Origin: Desulfamplus magnetovallimortis
GTDB lineage: Bacteria > Desulfobacterota > Desulfobacteria > Desulfobacterales > Desulfobacteraceae
Assembly (NCBI RefSeq): GCF_900170035.1
Contig: NZ_LT828542.1
Coordinates: 61,674-95,772 of the forward strand
Direction of reading: 5' to 3'
Length of the DNA stretch: 34,099 bases
Notes under the pieces: generated by a model
The model's database searches: none
What the model saw: the letters and a program-made list of their open reading frames with translations, nothing else
What the model was told of the DNA's origin: nothing
Part shown: in pieces, positions 16,088 through 24,055 of the stretch
How the letters are laid out: each line of letters starts with the position of its first letter
Position numbering within the stretch: the stretch's first letter is position 1
Made by a program: the position numbers and the translations under genes

Positions 16088-16438
16088 TTATGCCATTCTG
16101 CTTCTGAAAATAAAAAAAACTGCTCCGACCAGACATAAACCAGCCCACAAGTAATCCATTTTCAGAGGCTCTTTAAGATAGTAAAATGAAAAAGGTACAA
16201 ATACAGTTAACGTGATAACCTCCTGAATTATCTTGAGTTCACCTATTTTCAGGACTGAATAACCAATCCGGTTTGCCGGAACCTGAAGCAAATACTCAAA
16301 AAGAGCAATTCCCCAGCTTACAAGAGCAGCTATTATCCAGACCCTGGTGTTTAACGCCTTAAGATGCCCGTACCAGGCAAATGTCATAAAAACGTTACTG
16401 CAAATCAAAAGAAGAATTGCAGTTGCAACGGGGTTCAT
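16088..16438 (-). CDS. DMT-like small membrane protein, DUF486 family
   Basis: 116 residues with four predicted membrane helices. The motif LLICSNVFMTFAWYGHLK is the hallmark of DUF486 (PF04342), and LKIIQEVITLTVFVPFSFYY and WAGLCLVGAVFFIF are its later helices. I chose the ATG at 16438, preceded by GAAGGAAG; a start at 16513 would add 25 residues not typical of the family. Function unknown; the family is distantly related to EamA/SMR exporters. The target duplication of the D element overlaps the last base of its stop codon. Confidence 0.88.
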   Translation of the reverse strand: MNPVATAILLLICSNVFMTFAWYGHLKALNTRVWIIAALVSWGIALFEYLLQVPANRIGYSVLKIGELKIIQEVITLTVFVPFSFYYLKEPLKMDYLWAGLCLVGAVFFIFRSRMA

Positions 16439-16516
16439 AAGAAAACTTCCTTCAACACCAGTAAATATTAATGCAGGGGCAAGACATTGCTTACCCCTGC
16501 ATCTCTTATGCATGGC

Positions 16517-16624
16517 TACTAAGGAATTGATTTTTAATAACTTGCCCTTTCACCTCGCCCCCAGCCACATTTTACAGGCTTGGGAGGGGGAGTTTGGGTA
16601 AGTTGATTAAACCCAATTACTAAG
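16517..16624 (+). repeat. Family C element
   Basis: Nearly identical to the copy at 5381-5488, including GGAATTGATTTTTAATAACT, the CCCCCAGCC/GGCTTGGGAGGGGG hairpin and AAACCCAATTACTAA. It lies between the outer-membrane protein gene and DUF486, both on the minus strand, and its hairpin could affect readthrough. Confidence 0.85.
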
Positions 16625-16696
16625 TATTAAATATCTGTATCTGTTTTTCATCACAGGAGGTGCAGAAACCCGGCCATGAGTGTTTACATCAATTCA

Positions 16697-17887
16697 TTAG
16701 AATATGGTATAGGCCAGACCAAAATAGAAAGTTGTGACAATATCATCATCTAAATTGTCACCCTTATCAATGTGGTCAAAACCCAAGGTTGTCACAGCAT
16801 CAATTGTGTTTGAAACATAGAAACGAAGACCTGTCTCAAGTGAATTTTTGTAGGTATCATCACCTTCGGAAGCCAGAATGATATCCAGCTCCCAAAGGTT
16901 GGTCCAGTCAATTTTATCGGTTATTTCATAGGTCAGCCATGCCTCATTGGTGAATGTGTTATCCATATCACCAAATTCCCAGTCCACAAGTATTGTGGAA
17001 TATGAGATTCTATCAATAAACTGCCATTTGAATCCAACAGGTCTTGCATATTCAGCATAAAGAGATAATCCCGGGTCGCCTTCATTTCCGGCATAATCGG
17101 AAATCAGGTAATCCACACCAGCACCAACTTCCCAGCCATGTTTACGTCTGAGCACATTTTCATCTGTAAGAATATCCTGAATCCGTATGATCCCCATGGC
17201 TCCAAGGCTCTCCCCTGTCAATACACCGGCTTCCCTGAAAACCCTTTCCATAGCTTCATACCAGTATTTCTCATACTCTTTGAGGCTGTATCTGCTTTTG
17301 TATTCATTTTCCTTTGCAATGACAGTGGCAAGCCTCAGGTAATATTCATTAGAAAGCTCACCTTTAATAATACCGTATCTTTTAAGATCCTCAACGCAGC
17401 GATACGCTTCCATCAAAGGTGTGGCAGTGGTGATTCTGCCATATCCCATACCAACCGTAACTTTTGCGTAGGGGTCATTTTCATTGGAATTTTCAAGATC
17501 CTGAAGTCCCAGATCAAAACGGCCAAACCCGAAAATAGAGTTATCATTTTCAAGATATTTTTTTCCCACTGACCAGGCATCAAAACGGAAATTCCTCGCT
17601 GTGGAATCCTCATCATCCGCACCTCTGTTAAAGTCTGCCTCACCCTTTGCATAACCTTCTATTTTCAGAGGTAGTGTACTGTACTCCATGTCATATTCCA
17701 TCCGAGCAGAACCATTGAAACTTGTCTGATCCTGGTTACCATCCTTGAGATTGAAAAGTGCCTGAATCTCAGCATCCTGATATTGAAGATCCGGGTCAAG
17801 ATAGTCTGTCAACTCAATTGCCATGCCGTAAAAAGGTACCATGACTGTAAACAGCCCTGCCAGTAAACCTGTTATCATCTTTTTCAT
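16697..17887 (-). CDS. Probable outer-membrane beta-barrel protein of unknown function
   Basis: 396 residues from the ATG at 17887, which has GAGGAG in front (the upstream ATG at 17923 has no such site). A signal peptide MKKMITGLLAGLFTVMVPFYGMA precedes acidic mature sequence. Alternating patterns (FNGSARMEYDMEYSTLPLKI, YAKGEADFNRG, GFGRFDLGLQDL, GLRFYVSNTIDAVTTLGFD) and a final aromatic strand FYFGLAYTIF are typical of barrel strands and of the C-terminal signal for BAM insertion. A helical insert (residues about 165-250) lies in the middle. I do not recognise the family; porin or alginate-type channel roles are only possibilities. A 717-bp upstream gap contains a likely promoter. Confidence 0.78.
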   Translation of the reverse strand: MKKMITGLLAGLFTVMVPFYGMAIELTDYLDPDLQYQDAEIQALFNLKDGNQDQTSFNGSARMEYDMEYSTLPLKIEGYAKGEADFNRGADDEDSTARNFRFDAWSVGKKYLENDNSIFGFGRFDLGLQDLENSNENDPYAKVTVGMGYGRITTATPLMEAYRCVEDLKRYGIIKGELSNEYYLRLATVIAKENEYKSRYSLKEYEKYWYEAMERVFREAGVLTGESLGAMGIIRIQDILTDENVLRRKHGWEVGAGVDYLISDYAGNEGDPGLSLYAEYARPVGFKWQFIDRISYSTILVDWEFGDMDNTFTNEAWLTYEITDKIDWTNLWELDIILASEGDDTYKNSLETGLRFYVSNTIDAVTTLGFDHIDKGDNLDDDIVTTFYFGLAYTIF

Positions 17888-17943
17888 CTTTTTGCTCCTC
17901 ACCCTTAAAGTGCTTTGTTGCACACGTCAGAACCTTTTTAGCT

Positions 17944-17970
17944 CTGATTTTCCGAACAATTCGGAATCAG
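17944..17970 (-). promoter_or_regulatory. Inverted repeat in the 5' region of the outer-membrane protein gene
   Basis: CTGATT-TT-CCGAA, loop CAA, TTCGGAATCAG: an 11-bp stem with a 2-base bulge, 57-83 bases upstream of the start codon. With the promoter proposed at 18096-18125 it would lie in the mRNA leader as a hairpin; otherwise it could be an operator. Confidence 0.4.
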
Positions 17971-18095
17971 CGGTTCCCCTGCATTTCATCTTTATGACCC
18001 CCTACTGCTGTAAATGCATTGCTGTCAGACAGGCTAATTGATCTCAATCATGAATCAACGGGCTGAAACAATATATAAAAACAGGCAATTACAAG

Positions 18096-18125
18096 AACAT
18101 AGCAGGCGTATTGACAATCTGTCAA
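18096..18125 (-). promoter_or_regulatory. Candidate sigma70 promoter for the outer-membrane protein gene
   Basis: On the minus strand TTGACA, 18 bp, TATGTT. TTGACA is part of a short palindrome TTGACA-GAT-TGTCAA. It implies a leader of roughly 200 nt. Another palindrome GCCATAC/GTATGGC lies further upstream (18193-18213). Confidence 0.4.
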
Positions 18126-18371
18126 GGTCAATAAAGAAAACACACATATCAAAAAACATGCCACAATTTTTTTTATAACCGCAATGTCCTGCCATACACA
18201 GCAAGTATGGCTCTTGCGACGCTCAAAATATCGGAAATTTCATAGAACTACATCATAAATAATTAATCTGAAATAGTTGAACTCCCAAAATCTTTGCTTG
18301 ACCCACGCACCATTTTGGCTGAAGATGTAATGGAAAAAACTGGAATAAGACAGCACAATCTATTTAATTTG

Positions 18372-18477
18372 GGCATCTTTCATTTACCAGTTTACACTTT
18401 CCCGAACAGAATGCCCGTTTTTCGGGGATACTGTTCCGGAAAGTGTAAAATACTTTCTGTATGATATGAAGGATGCC
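18372..18477. repeat. Family D element, short form, 8-bp duplication TTAATTTG
   Basis: 106 bp. Ends GGCATCTTTCAT / ATGAAGGATGCC with AGTTTACACTTTCC / GGAAAGTGTAAAA inside. The centre differs from the longer copies. TTAATTTG flanks both sides (18364-18371 and 18478-18485). The conserved outer arms with a different centre fit mobilisation by one transposase that recognises only the ends. Confidence 0.9.
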
Positions 18478-18604
18478 TTAATTTGAAAGTTTTTTACATA
18501 AAACCCTTCACAAGATGGTGTTTTCAGGAATACTTTCATCTCTTCGATTGTGGCGGTCATCCGCAATGTAAGCTATATGAAACTAAAAGGTTTAACAGCA
18601 CAAA

Positions 18605-19168
18605 ATGTTAGAACAAAATATCATTATCACCGGAATTTTTGTCTTTTTTGCAAGGATCTGCGATGTCTCCATCGGAACTGTCAGGACCATTCTGACTGTA
18701 CAGGGAAGAACTCTTATATCCTTTATTCTGGCAATTTTTGAAATATCCATATGGGCACTTGTTGCCGGCACAGTACTTACCCAGCTCAATGAAAAACCTC
18801 TTCTTATAGTTTTTTACGCTTTTGGCTATGCCACAGGAAATGTTGTGGGTATTCTTGTTGAACGCAAACTTGCCTTTGGTATTATTATTCTGAAACTTCT
18901 CACAAAAAATGCGGGGCAGGAAATTGCGGACTACCTGCGACAAAAAAGACAGCCTGTAACAGTGTTTATTGGTGAAGGCATGAAAGGCCCTGTATATGAG
19001 TTGTACATTGCATGCCGCAGACGGGAGTTAAAGTGGATTCTGCCTGAAGTCAAAAAGATGGATGAGCATATATTCTACGTAATTGAGCAGGCACGGGATA
19101 TGAGCAGCCTTTTAAAACCCATTGCAACTCCTATGGGAGGGTGGAGGAACATATTTAAAAGGAAATGA
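18605..19168 (+). CDS. UPF0316 / DUF2179 membrane protein
   Basis: 187 residues. Three N-terminal membrane helices (residues about 5-25, 36-58 and 62-82) contain ARICDVSIGTVRTILTVQGR, the family signature (DUF5698), followed by a soluble DUF2179 domain (residues 100-175) with the pattern TVFIGEGMKGPVYELYIACRRRE. Biochemical role unknown; DUF2179 domains also sit on YitT-type membrane proteins. The start ATG at 18605 gives the expected N-terminus, though the Shine-Dalgarno (AAAGG) is weak and distant. A short AAATGAT/ATCATTT stem overlaps the stop. Confidence 0.9.
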   Translation: MLEQNIIITGIFVFFARICDVSIGTVRTILTVQGRTLISFILAIFEISIWALVAGTVLTQLNEKPLLIVFYAFGYATGNVVGILVERKLAFGIIILKLLTKNAGQEIADYLRQKRQPVTVFIGEGMKGPVYELYIACRRRELKWILPEVKKMDEHIFYVIEQARDMSSLLKPIATPMGGWRNIFKRK

Positions 19169-19183
19169 TTTTTTTTATCATTT
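19163..19183 (+). terminator. Weak hairpin at the end of the UPF0316 gene
   Basis: AAATGAT and ATCATTT separated by seven T residues, overlapping the stop codon. All-AT stem and no clear U-tract after it, so only a weak terminator candidate; the next gene starts 84 bp later in the same direction. Confidence 0.25.
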
Positions 19184-19252
19184 TAAAAGGAATACTTAAA
19201 TTGATTTATTTTACGGTATTGTCAAAACCATTTTAAAAAGGAGAGTACAGCA

Positions 19253-20026
19253 ATGAGAAACCTGCTTTTTATTTCTACTATGATCATCACAACTCTTATA
19301 TATTCACATTCTTTTATTTTCGCAGAAACAATTACAATTGTTGCAGATCGATGGTGTCCATATAATTGTAAACCTGACAGCGACAGACCAGGTTACGGCA
19401 TTGAGGCAGCTAAAATTATTTTTGAACGTGCAGGACATACAGTAGATTATTCTGTCGTACCATGGGCAAGGGCATTAAAACACACAAGTGATGGTAAATA
19501 CAATGCTGTGATAGGTGCCTTTATTGAAGATGCGCCTGATTTTATTTTTCCTGAAAATGAAATTGGTGTATCCCAAATTTCATTCTTTGTTAAAAAGGGC
19601 AATCCATGGAAGTACACTGGTATTGAGTCCCTTGAATCAATAAAGGCTGGCATAATTTTGGATTATTCTTACGGAGAGAATCTTGATAAATATTTCAGCT
19701 CCGTAAAACAAAATCAATCCAAAGTGGATATTACTGCTGGGGATAATGCCCTTATCTCCAATATAAAAAAACTTGATGCAGGAAGGATTGACGCAGCCAT
19801 AGAAGATACAAATGTCTTTTATCATACAGCAAAGCAAATAAATATGCTCGACAAAGTATCAATTGCAGGAAATTCTCATAAGGAAAAACTCTATATTGCA
19901 TTTTCTCCTGCTCTTTCAAATTCAAAGCAGTATGCCGACCTGCTTTCAGAAGGAATTAATCAATTGAGAGATTCTGGTGAACTTAAAACAATTCTTGATA
20001 AGTATGGATTGATTGACTGGAAATAA
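19253..20026 (+). CDS. Periplasmic family-3 solute-binding protein, solitary
   Basis: 257 residues with a signal peptide (residues 1-24, ...HSFIFA) and the SBP_bac_3 fold: ITIVADRWCPYNC, GYGIEAAKIIFERAGH, VPWARALKHTSDGKYNAVIGAF, and a C-terminal LRDSGELKTILDKYG. These proteins bind amino acids or similar polar compounds, but no polar-amino-acid permease or ATPase is nearby, so it may serve a sensor or a distant transporter. It has two extra cysteines (WCPYNC) at the binding-cleft lip. GGAG lies before the ATG. It is a diverged paralogue of the binding protein at 23300. Confidence 0.87.
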   Translation: MRNLLFISTMIITTLIYSHSFIFAETITIVADRWCPYNCKPDSDRPGYGIEAAKIIFERAGHTVDYSVVPWARALKHTSDGKYNAVIGAFIEDAPDFIFPENEIGVSQISFFVKKGNPWKYTGIESLESIKAGIILDYSYGENLDKYFSSVKQNQSKVDITAGDNALISNIKKLDAGRIDAAIEDTNVFYHTAKQINMLDKVSIAGNSHKEKLYIAFSPALSNSKQYADLLSEGINQLRDSGELKTILDKYGLIDWK

Positions 20027-20038
20027 TTTTCCATTTTT
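20018..20038 (+). terminator. Terminator-like hairpin after the family-3 binding protein
   Basis: TGGAAA-TAAT-TTTCCA followed directly by TTTTT. The stem overlaps the stop codon (TAA at 20024). Short and AT-rich, so modest strength. Confidence 0.4.
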
Positions 20039-20039
20039 C

Positions 20040-20382
20040 TCGATGTTAGACGGGCTGTTACGAAACGTTTTCTTTCAAACTTTGATTGTAGGGTAAAAAT
20101 TGAGTCCACGCTTTCCTCGATTCCTTTCAGAACCGTTACCGTTTCAGGCATGATGAAAACCAGCTAATGCTGGAAAATCAAGCACAGATATTAGTATGCA
20201 ACGTTTTTCCGAAAGAGCATAAAAAAACATCTTGACAAACTCATCAGATAAGTAGCATAAGAAGATGAGTTAAATTTATAAAGTAGCAACCATAAATGAA
20301 GTCGAACTACCCGATCCAAAGAAATAAATGCAACAAAATAACACTCCCCAGCCAAAAAACTTAATCTGATGAGGCTTAAAAT
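20040..20382. other. Non-coding stretch before the C element
   Basis: I see no gene here. On the minus strand, 20151 down to about 20044 can be read as a peptide starting MPETVTVLKGIEESVDSIF, but it has no visible ribosome site and its frame runs on into the plus-strand gene before it, so it may be a fragment. A CCAGC/GCTGG hairpin lies at 20160-20173 and TTGACA at 20233. No promoter could be completed with confidence. Confidence 0.35.
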
Positions 20383-20487
20383 CTTAGGAATTGATTTTTA
20401 ATAACTTGCCCATTCATCTCACCCCCAGCCACCTCTTACAGGCTTGCCATGGGGAGCTTGGGAAAGTTAATTAAACCCAATTACTTA
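20383..20487 (+). repeat. Family C element
   Basis: Third copy, more diverged: GGAATTGATTTTTAATAACT, CACCCCCAGCC, GGCTTGCCATGGGGAG and AAACCCAATTACTT. The hairpin is weakened by changes in the right arm. It is just upstream of the operon's regulator gene. Confidence 0.78.
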
Positions 20488-20534
20488 TTTAGATAACAAA
20501 TCCAGGGAAACCAAAAGAATCCACGGAGAAGACA

Positions 20535-21263
20535 ATGAACATACCCATTCAGAAAATCACTGCAACAGAAGCAGTTGTTGATAATCTCAGGGAGCGTATT
20601 ATAACGTGTGAGTTTGAGGCAGGAGAAAAACTTCCCAGTGAGCAGTCGCTTTTAAAGCAGTACAATGTAAGCCGCCTTACTCTAAGAGAAGCCCTTGCAA
20701 AATTATCAGCATGGGGAGTAATAGATGTAAAGCAAGGCAAGGGTGCCTATATAAGCGAAAATGTAAGCATTCCTGCCCTTGACAGTGTACTTATCCCCAT
20801 GTTCCCCCAAAAAAATCCAGATAAAATGAATGAGCTTGTTGAAGCCAGAAATCTTCTTGAATCTGAAATTACAGCCAGGGTTGCCGTTAAACGTACATCA
20901 AAAGATATTGCAGAGCTTGAAAATCTTTTAACTTATGACAACAAAACCATAAACAGTGTTGAAAAATTTGCGGAAAGGGATTACACATTTCATCTGACCC
21001 TATCCCGTATGGCCGGAAATGAATTCTTCCACACCATGTACCAGGCACTCAATAGACAGATCCGTTTCTTTCTTCTTCAGTATGCCAGAAGCATTACAGA
21101 CTGGAAGGCAGCATTAGAAAGACACATCCCCATCCTTGAGGCCATAATTGAGCAAAATGAAGAGAAGGCAAGAACAATCGCAAGGGAACATGCACGAATA
21201 TGTGCATCCTATATCCACAAAAGGCAGCAGAAGTACCAGACAACAGGAGAGGTTATACAGTAA
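20535..21263 (+). CDS. GntR-family regulator, FadR subfamily (FCD domain)
   Basis: 242 residues. Winged helix at residues about 8-78 (EKLPSEQSLLKQYNVSRLTLREALAKL, then VKQGKGAYI), followed by an all-helical FCD ligand-binding domain. The likely metal/ligand residues are in ERDYTFHLTLSRMAGN, ALERHIPIL and AREHARI (one Asp and three His). FadR-type regulators usually repress a neighbouring catabolic operon and let go when an organic-acid ligand binds. It is the first gene of the plus-strand uptake/oxidation block and probably controls it. GGAG precedes the ATG. Its stop TAA is the first three bases of a B repeat. Confidence 0.92.
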   Translation: MNIPIQKITATEAVVDNLRERIITCEFEAGEKLPSEQSLLKQYNVSRLTLREALAKLSAWGVIDVKQGKGAYISENVSIPALDSVLIPMFPQKNPDKMNELVEARNLLESEITARVAVKRTSKDIAELENLLTYDNKTINSVEKFAERDYTFHLTLSRMAGNEFFHTMYQALNRQIRFFLLQYARSITDWKAALERHIPILEAIIEQNEEKARTIAREHARICASYIHKRQQKYQTTGEVIQ

Positions 21264-21388
21264 ACGGACATGAAGGACGTTCAGTCACCACCGATCATGG
21301 AAATCATGCATCTATTTTCACGGTAAACCTTCATGGCCGAATTCAACTGCCACCCCCGACCATGAAAATGGTAAGGGTATTTTCACGG
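21261..21388 (+). repeat. Family B, two modules in tandem
   Basis: Modules 21261-21323 (63 bp) and 21324-21388 (65 bp), beginning TAAACGGACATG and TAAACCTTCATGGCC and ending ATTTTCACGG. The TAA of the first is the regulator gene's stop codon. They fill almost the whole gap to the binding-protein gene, so any promoter or operator for that gene must lie in or next to them. Confidence 0.82.
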
Positions 21389-21445
21389 TAAAAACTGTAC
21401 TTCTTATCCTGTTAAACATTAATCCATTTAGGAGGATACTTATTT

Positions 21446-22972
21446 ATGAAAAGATTGGCACTATTTCTGGGAGTTGCTTTACTGGCAGTTTTTGTGGTTC
21501 ACGGGGGGGCATTTGCAGAGCCAAAGGGAACTCTCAGGGTTGCCTTGACCAGCATGCCCAATTCACTTGATCTCTGTTACGGCGCTGACAGAAATGCATC
21601 AAATGCAGGATGGCGCCTCTACAATTCACTTGTGGTTGTAAATGATGACGGCATTATGGAACCTGCACTTGCAGAGAGTTGGAAGGTCTCAGACGACGGG
21701 ATAATCTATACCATGAACCTAAGAAAAGGCGTCAAATTTCACAATGGTGAAGCCTTTAATGCCGATTCAGTGATTTTTTCCTGGAATCGCGGCAAGGGCA
21801 AAGAGGTTACCTGGCGAAAAAAATGGGATATAGTAAAGGAGATCGAAAAAATTGACGATTTTACCATAAAACTGAAACTTGAAAAACCCTATCCACTGCT
21901 TCTGCGCCAGATAAGCTACTTTTGGAATATCGTCCCTGAAGGTTACCTGAAAGAGGTTGGAGAAGATGGTTTTGCCAACCATCCAATGGGTACCGGACCC
22001 TTCAGATTTGTGGAGTGGAACAAAGGAGACCGCCTTGTATATGAAGCCAATCCTGATTACTGGGAAGCCGGAAAACCAAAGGTGGCAAAACTTGTTTTCA
22101 GGCCAATTGAAGAGTCAGCAACCCGTGTAGCTGCAATCAAGACAGGCGAAATTGACATAGTATCACGTCTCAGCTCAGAAGAAGCGGCCATGCTAAAAGG
22201 TGTTCCAGGAGTTGATGTAATTGAATATCCTGTTGACCGTGTATTTTACATTGCATTTAACAATCTCACATCAGGCAAAGGGCTACCCACAGAGCATCCA
22301 TTGGTAAGACAGGCCATAAACTATGCTGTTGACATTGATGCCATCATAGATGCCCTTTTCAACGGTCATGGCAGACCAACAAACGGTTTTTTTGTCCCCA
22401 CAAACCTTGGATATGACGAAAGCCTCAAGCCCTTTGGATATGATCCTGAAAAGGCAAAAGCCCTTCTAAAGGAGGCTGGATTTGCTGATGGTTTCAAGAT
22501 CAAAATGGCAGCTCCAACAGGAGCATATTCACAGTTTGAACAGGTTTGCGAAGCAATTCAGGGCTACCTTGGTGAAGTTGGAATTGAAGTGAAACTTACA
22601 CTTATGGAATCAGGAAAATACTGGGATCTTGAGGCAAAAAAAGAGCTGCCCCCAATGTTTGGAGATTCATGGTCATGCAGGGAAGGCGAACCCCTTGAGA
22701 GACTTGAAGGAACACTTGGCGGATTTAAACAGAGCTACTCTACATGGAGCGATCCCAAAATTGACGATATGCTTGCCAGAGTGGCTGTGATGCCGGATGA
22801 AAATGAAAGGGCAAAACTTTATGTTGAGCTGCAAAAATATATGCATGAAAACCCGCCATTTATATATCTTTACCAGCCAATGACCTTTGAGGCTGTCAGC
22901 AATAAGGTTAAAAACTACAAACCAAGGGCTGCCGAAGATTATTACCTGAAAAATGTTTCCATAGAAGAATAA
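21446..22972 (+). CDS. Dipeptide/oligopeptide-type ABC substrate-binding protein (SBP family 5)
   Basis: 508 residues, full length for the DppA/OppA/NikA class. A signal peptide (residues 1-24, ...HGGAFA) without a lipobox, so a soluble periplasmic protein. Typical segments: SMPNSLDLCYGADRNASNAG, YTMNLRKGVKFHNGEAFNADSVIFSW, NHPMGTGPFRFVEW, VRQAINYAVDIDAII and PPFIYLYQP. Family 5 binds peptides but also opines, nickel, sugars and amino-acid conjugates. It belongs with the permeases and ATPases at 29041-33327. AGGAGGA gives a strong ribosome site. The cluster context suggests an amino-containing substrate. Confidence 0.93.
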   Translation: MKRLALFLGVALLAVFVVHGGAFAEPKGTLRVALTSMPNSLDLCYGADRNASNAGWRLYNSLVVVNDDGIMEPALAESWKVSDDGIIYTMNLRKGVKFHNGEAFNADSVIFSWNRGKGKEVTWRKKWDIVKEIEKIDDFTIKLKLEKPYPLLLRQISYFWNIVPEGYLKEVGEDGFANHPMGTGPFRFVEWNKGDRLVYEANPDYWEAGKPKVAKLVFRPIEESATRVAAIKTGEIDIVSRLSSEEAAMLKGVPGVDVIEYPVDRVFYIAFNNLTSGKGLPTEHPLVRQAINYAVDIDAIIDALFNGHGRPTNGFFVPTNLGYDESLKPFGYDPEKAKALLKEAGFADGFKIKMAAPTGAYSQFEQVCEAIQGYLGEVGIEVKLTLMESGKYWDLEAKKELPPMFGDSWSCREGEPLERLEGTLGGFKQSYSTWSDPKIDDMLARVAVMPDENERAKLYVELQKYMHENPPFIYLYQPMTFEAVSNKVKNYKPRAAEDYYLKNVSIEE

Positions 22973-22985
22973 AGAAACTCATTAA

Positions 22986-23080
22986 TAAACTATCATGGCT
23001 TGGCATTGCCTCCCCCGATTATGTAAATCACTTTACAGTGAAAATACTCCTCATCATTATTTAAATCGGGGGTGGCAGTA
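22986..23080 (+). repeat. Family B module plus inverted fragment forming a long stem
   Basis: A module starting TAAACTATCATGGC (22986) contains TGCCTCCCCCGATT. About 45 bp on, AAATCGGGGGTGGCA (23062-23076) is its complement with one mismatch. The pair could form a strong hairpin between two genes of the operon. Confidence 0.65.
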
Positions 23081-23085
23081 TAATA

Positions 23086-23259
23086 CTCAAAATCGACATC
23101 TTATTGCTTTTTCAGAAGTTATTGCATTTGTCTGAATCAGGATAACCAGGATAGATAGGATGTTCAAGATAGATAATCCTGCCTTATCCTGTGAATCTTG
23201 GGAATCCTGATTCAGACAGTGTTGACAAGGCTTACAAGATCATAGGTGTCGATTTTGAG
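23086..23259 (+). repeat. Family A element with 6-bp target duplication ATAATA
   Basis: 174 bp, CTCAAAATCGACA to GTCGATTTTGAG, flanked by ATAATA at 23080-23085 and 23260-23265. Almost identical to the copies at 3935 and 33331. It sits inside the catabolic operon between the two binding-protein genes. Confidence 0.93.
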
Positions 23260-23299
23260 ATAATAAACAAGAAATACAAAGGAACGAAGGAACAAAGAA

Positions 23300-24055
23300 A
23301 TGAAAAAACTACCGCTTATCTTTCTGTCAATGCTTATTCTCATCTTTATTACCTCAAACATATCTGCAAATGAAACAGTTCGTCTTGCCATTGGAGACTG
23401 GGCACCCTATACATCAGAAACTGATCCTGATGGCAAACTTCTGGAGGAGGTTGTAACAGAAGCATTTAAAGCAGAAGGAATTGATGTTGAGTATGCCTAC
23501 TATCCCTGGAAAAGAAGCTATGTAAATGTAGAAAAGGGAAAATATGATGGAACCTTTCCCTGGAACAAAACAGAAGAGCGCGAAAATGAATTCTATTTCC
23601 ATAAGGAGTCTCTGATAAAAGATCCTGGTGTATATTTTCACCTGAAAAGTAAAGATTTTGACTGGAACACCATTGAGGATCTTAAAAAATACAAGGTGGG
23701 AGTGACAATAGGATACAAGCAGGAAGAGACGTACAAAGAGCACGGCATAGTTGCTGACACTGTTCCTGATGAACAGATGAATTTCAAAAAGATGCTTGTA
23801 GGAAGAATTGATGTATATCAGACATCCAAGGTTGTTGGTTATGCAACAATTAACAAGCTCTTTCCGCCGGAAGAGGCAAAGCTTTTTACTAACCATCCAA
23901 AAGCTGTGGAAGAGAGCGAGTACTACATTTTGTTTTCCAAGAAAACACCTAATGGACAACATTTTGCAGACAAATTTGATTCAGGCCTGAAAAAGATAAA
24001 AGAGTCAGGTCTGTATGATAAAATCCTTGTCAAATACCTTGGAGAATCCCATTGA
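23300..24055 (+). CDS. Periplasmic family-3 solute-binding protein in the operon
   Basis: 251 residues with a signal peptide (residues 1-24, ...SNISA) and the SBP_bac_3 pattern: VRLAIGDWAPYTSE, LEEVVTEAFKAEGI, YYPWKRSYVNVEKGKYDGTFPW, VGVTIGYKQEE, LVGRIDVYQTSK and a final KKIKESGLYDKILVKYL. It is a second, unrelated type of binding protein in an operon whose membrane parts are of the Dpp/Opp class, which normally work with family-5 proteins. It may present a ligand to a sensor or to a transporter encoded elsewhere. AAGGAAC lies before the ATG. Its stop TGA overlaps the TTG start of the next gene. Confidence 0.88.
   Translation: MKKLPLIFLSMLILIFITSNISANETVRLAIGDWAPYTSETDPDGKLLEEVVTEAFKAEGIDVEYAYYPWKRSYVNVEKGKYDGTFPWNKTEERENEFYFHKESLIKDPGVYFHLKSKDFDWNTIEDLKKYKVGVTIGYKQEETYKEHGIVADTVPDEQMNFKKMLVGRIDVYQTSKVVGYATINKLFPPEEAKLFTNHPKAVEESEYYILFSKKTPNGQHFADKFDSGLKKIKESGLYDKILVKYLGESH

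Noticed and set aside
19960-20151. Minus-strand frame starting MPETVTVLKG
   Set aside because: Overlaps the end of a well-supported plus-strand gene, lacks a ribosome site and matches nothing I recognise; at most a fragment.
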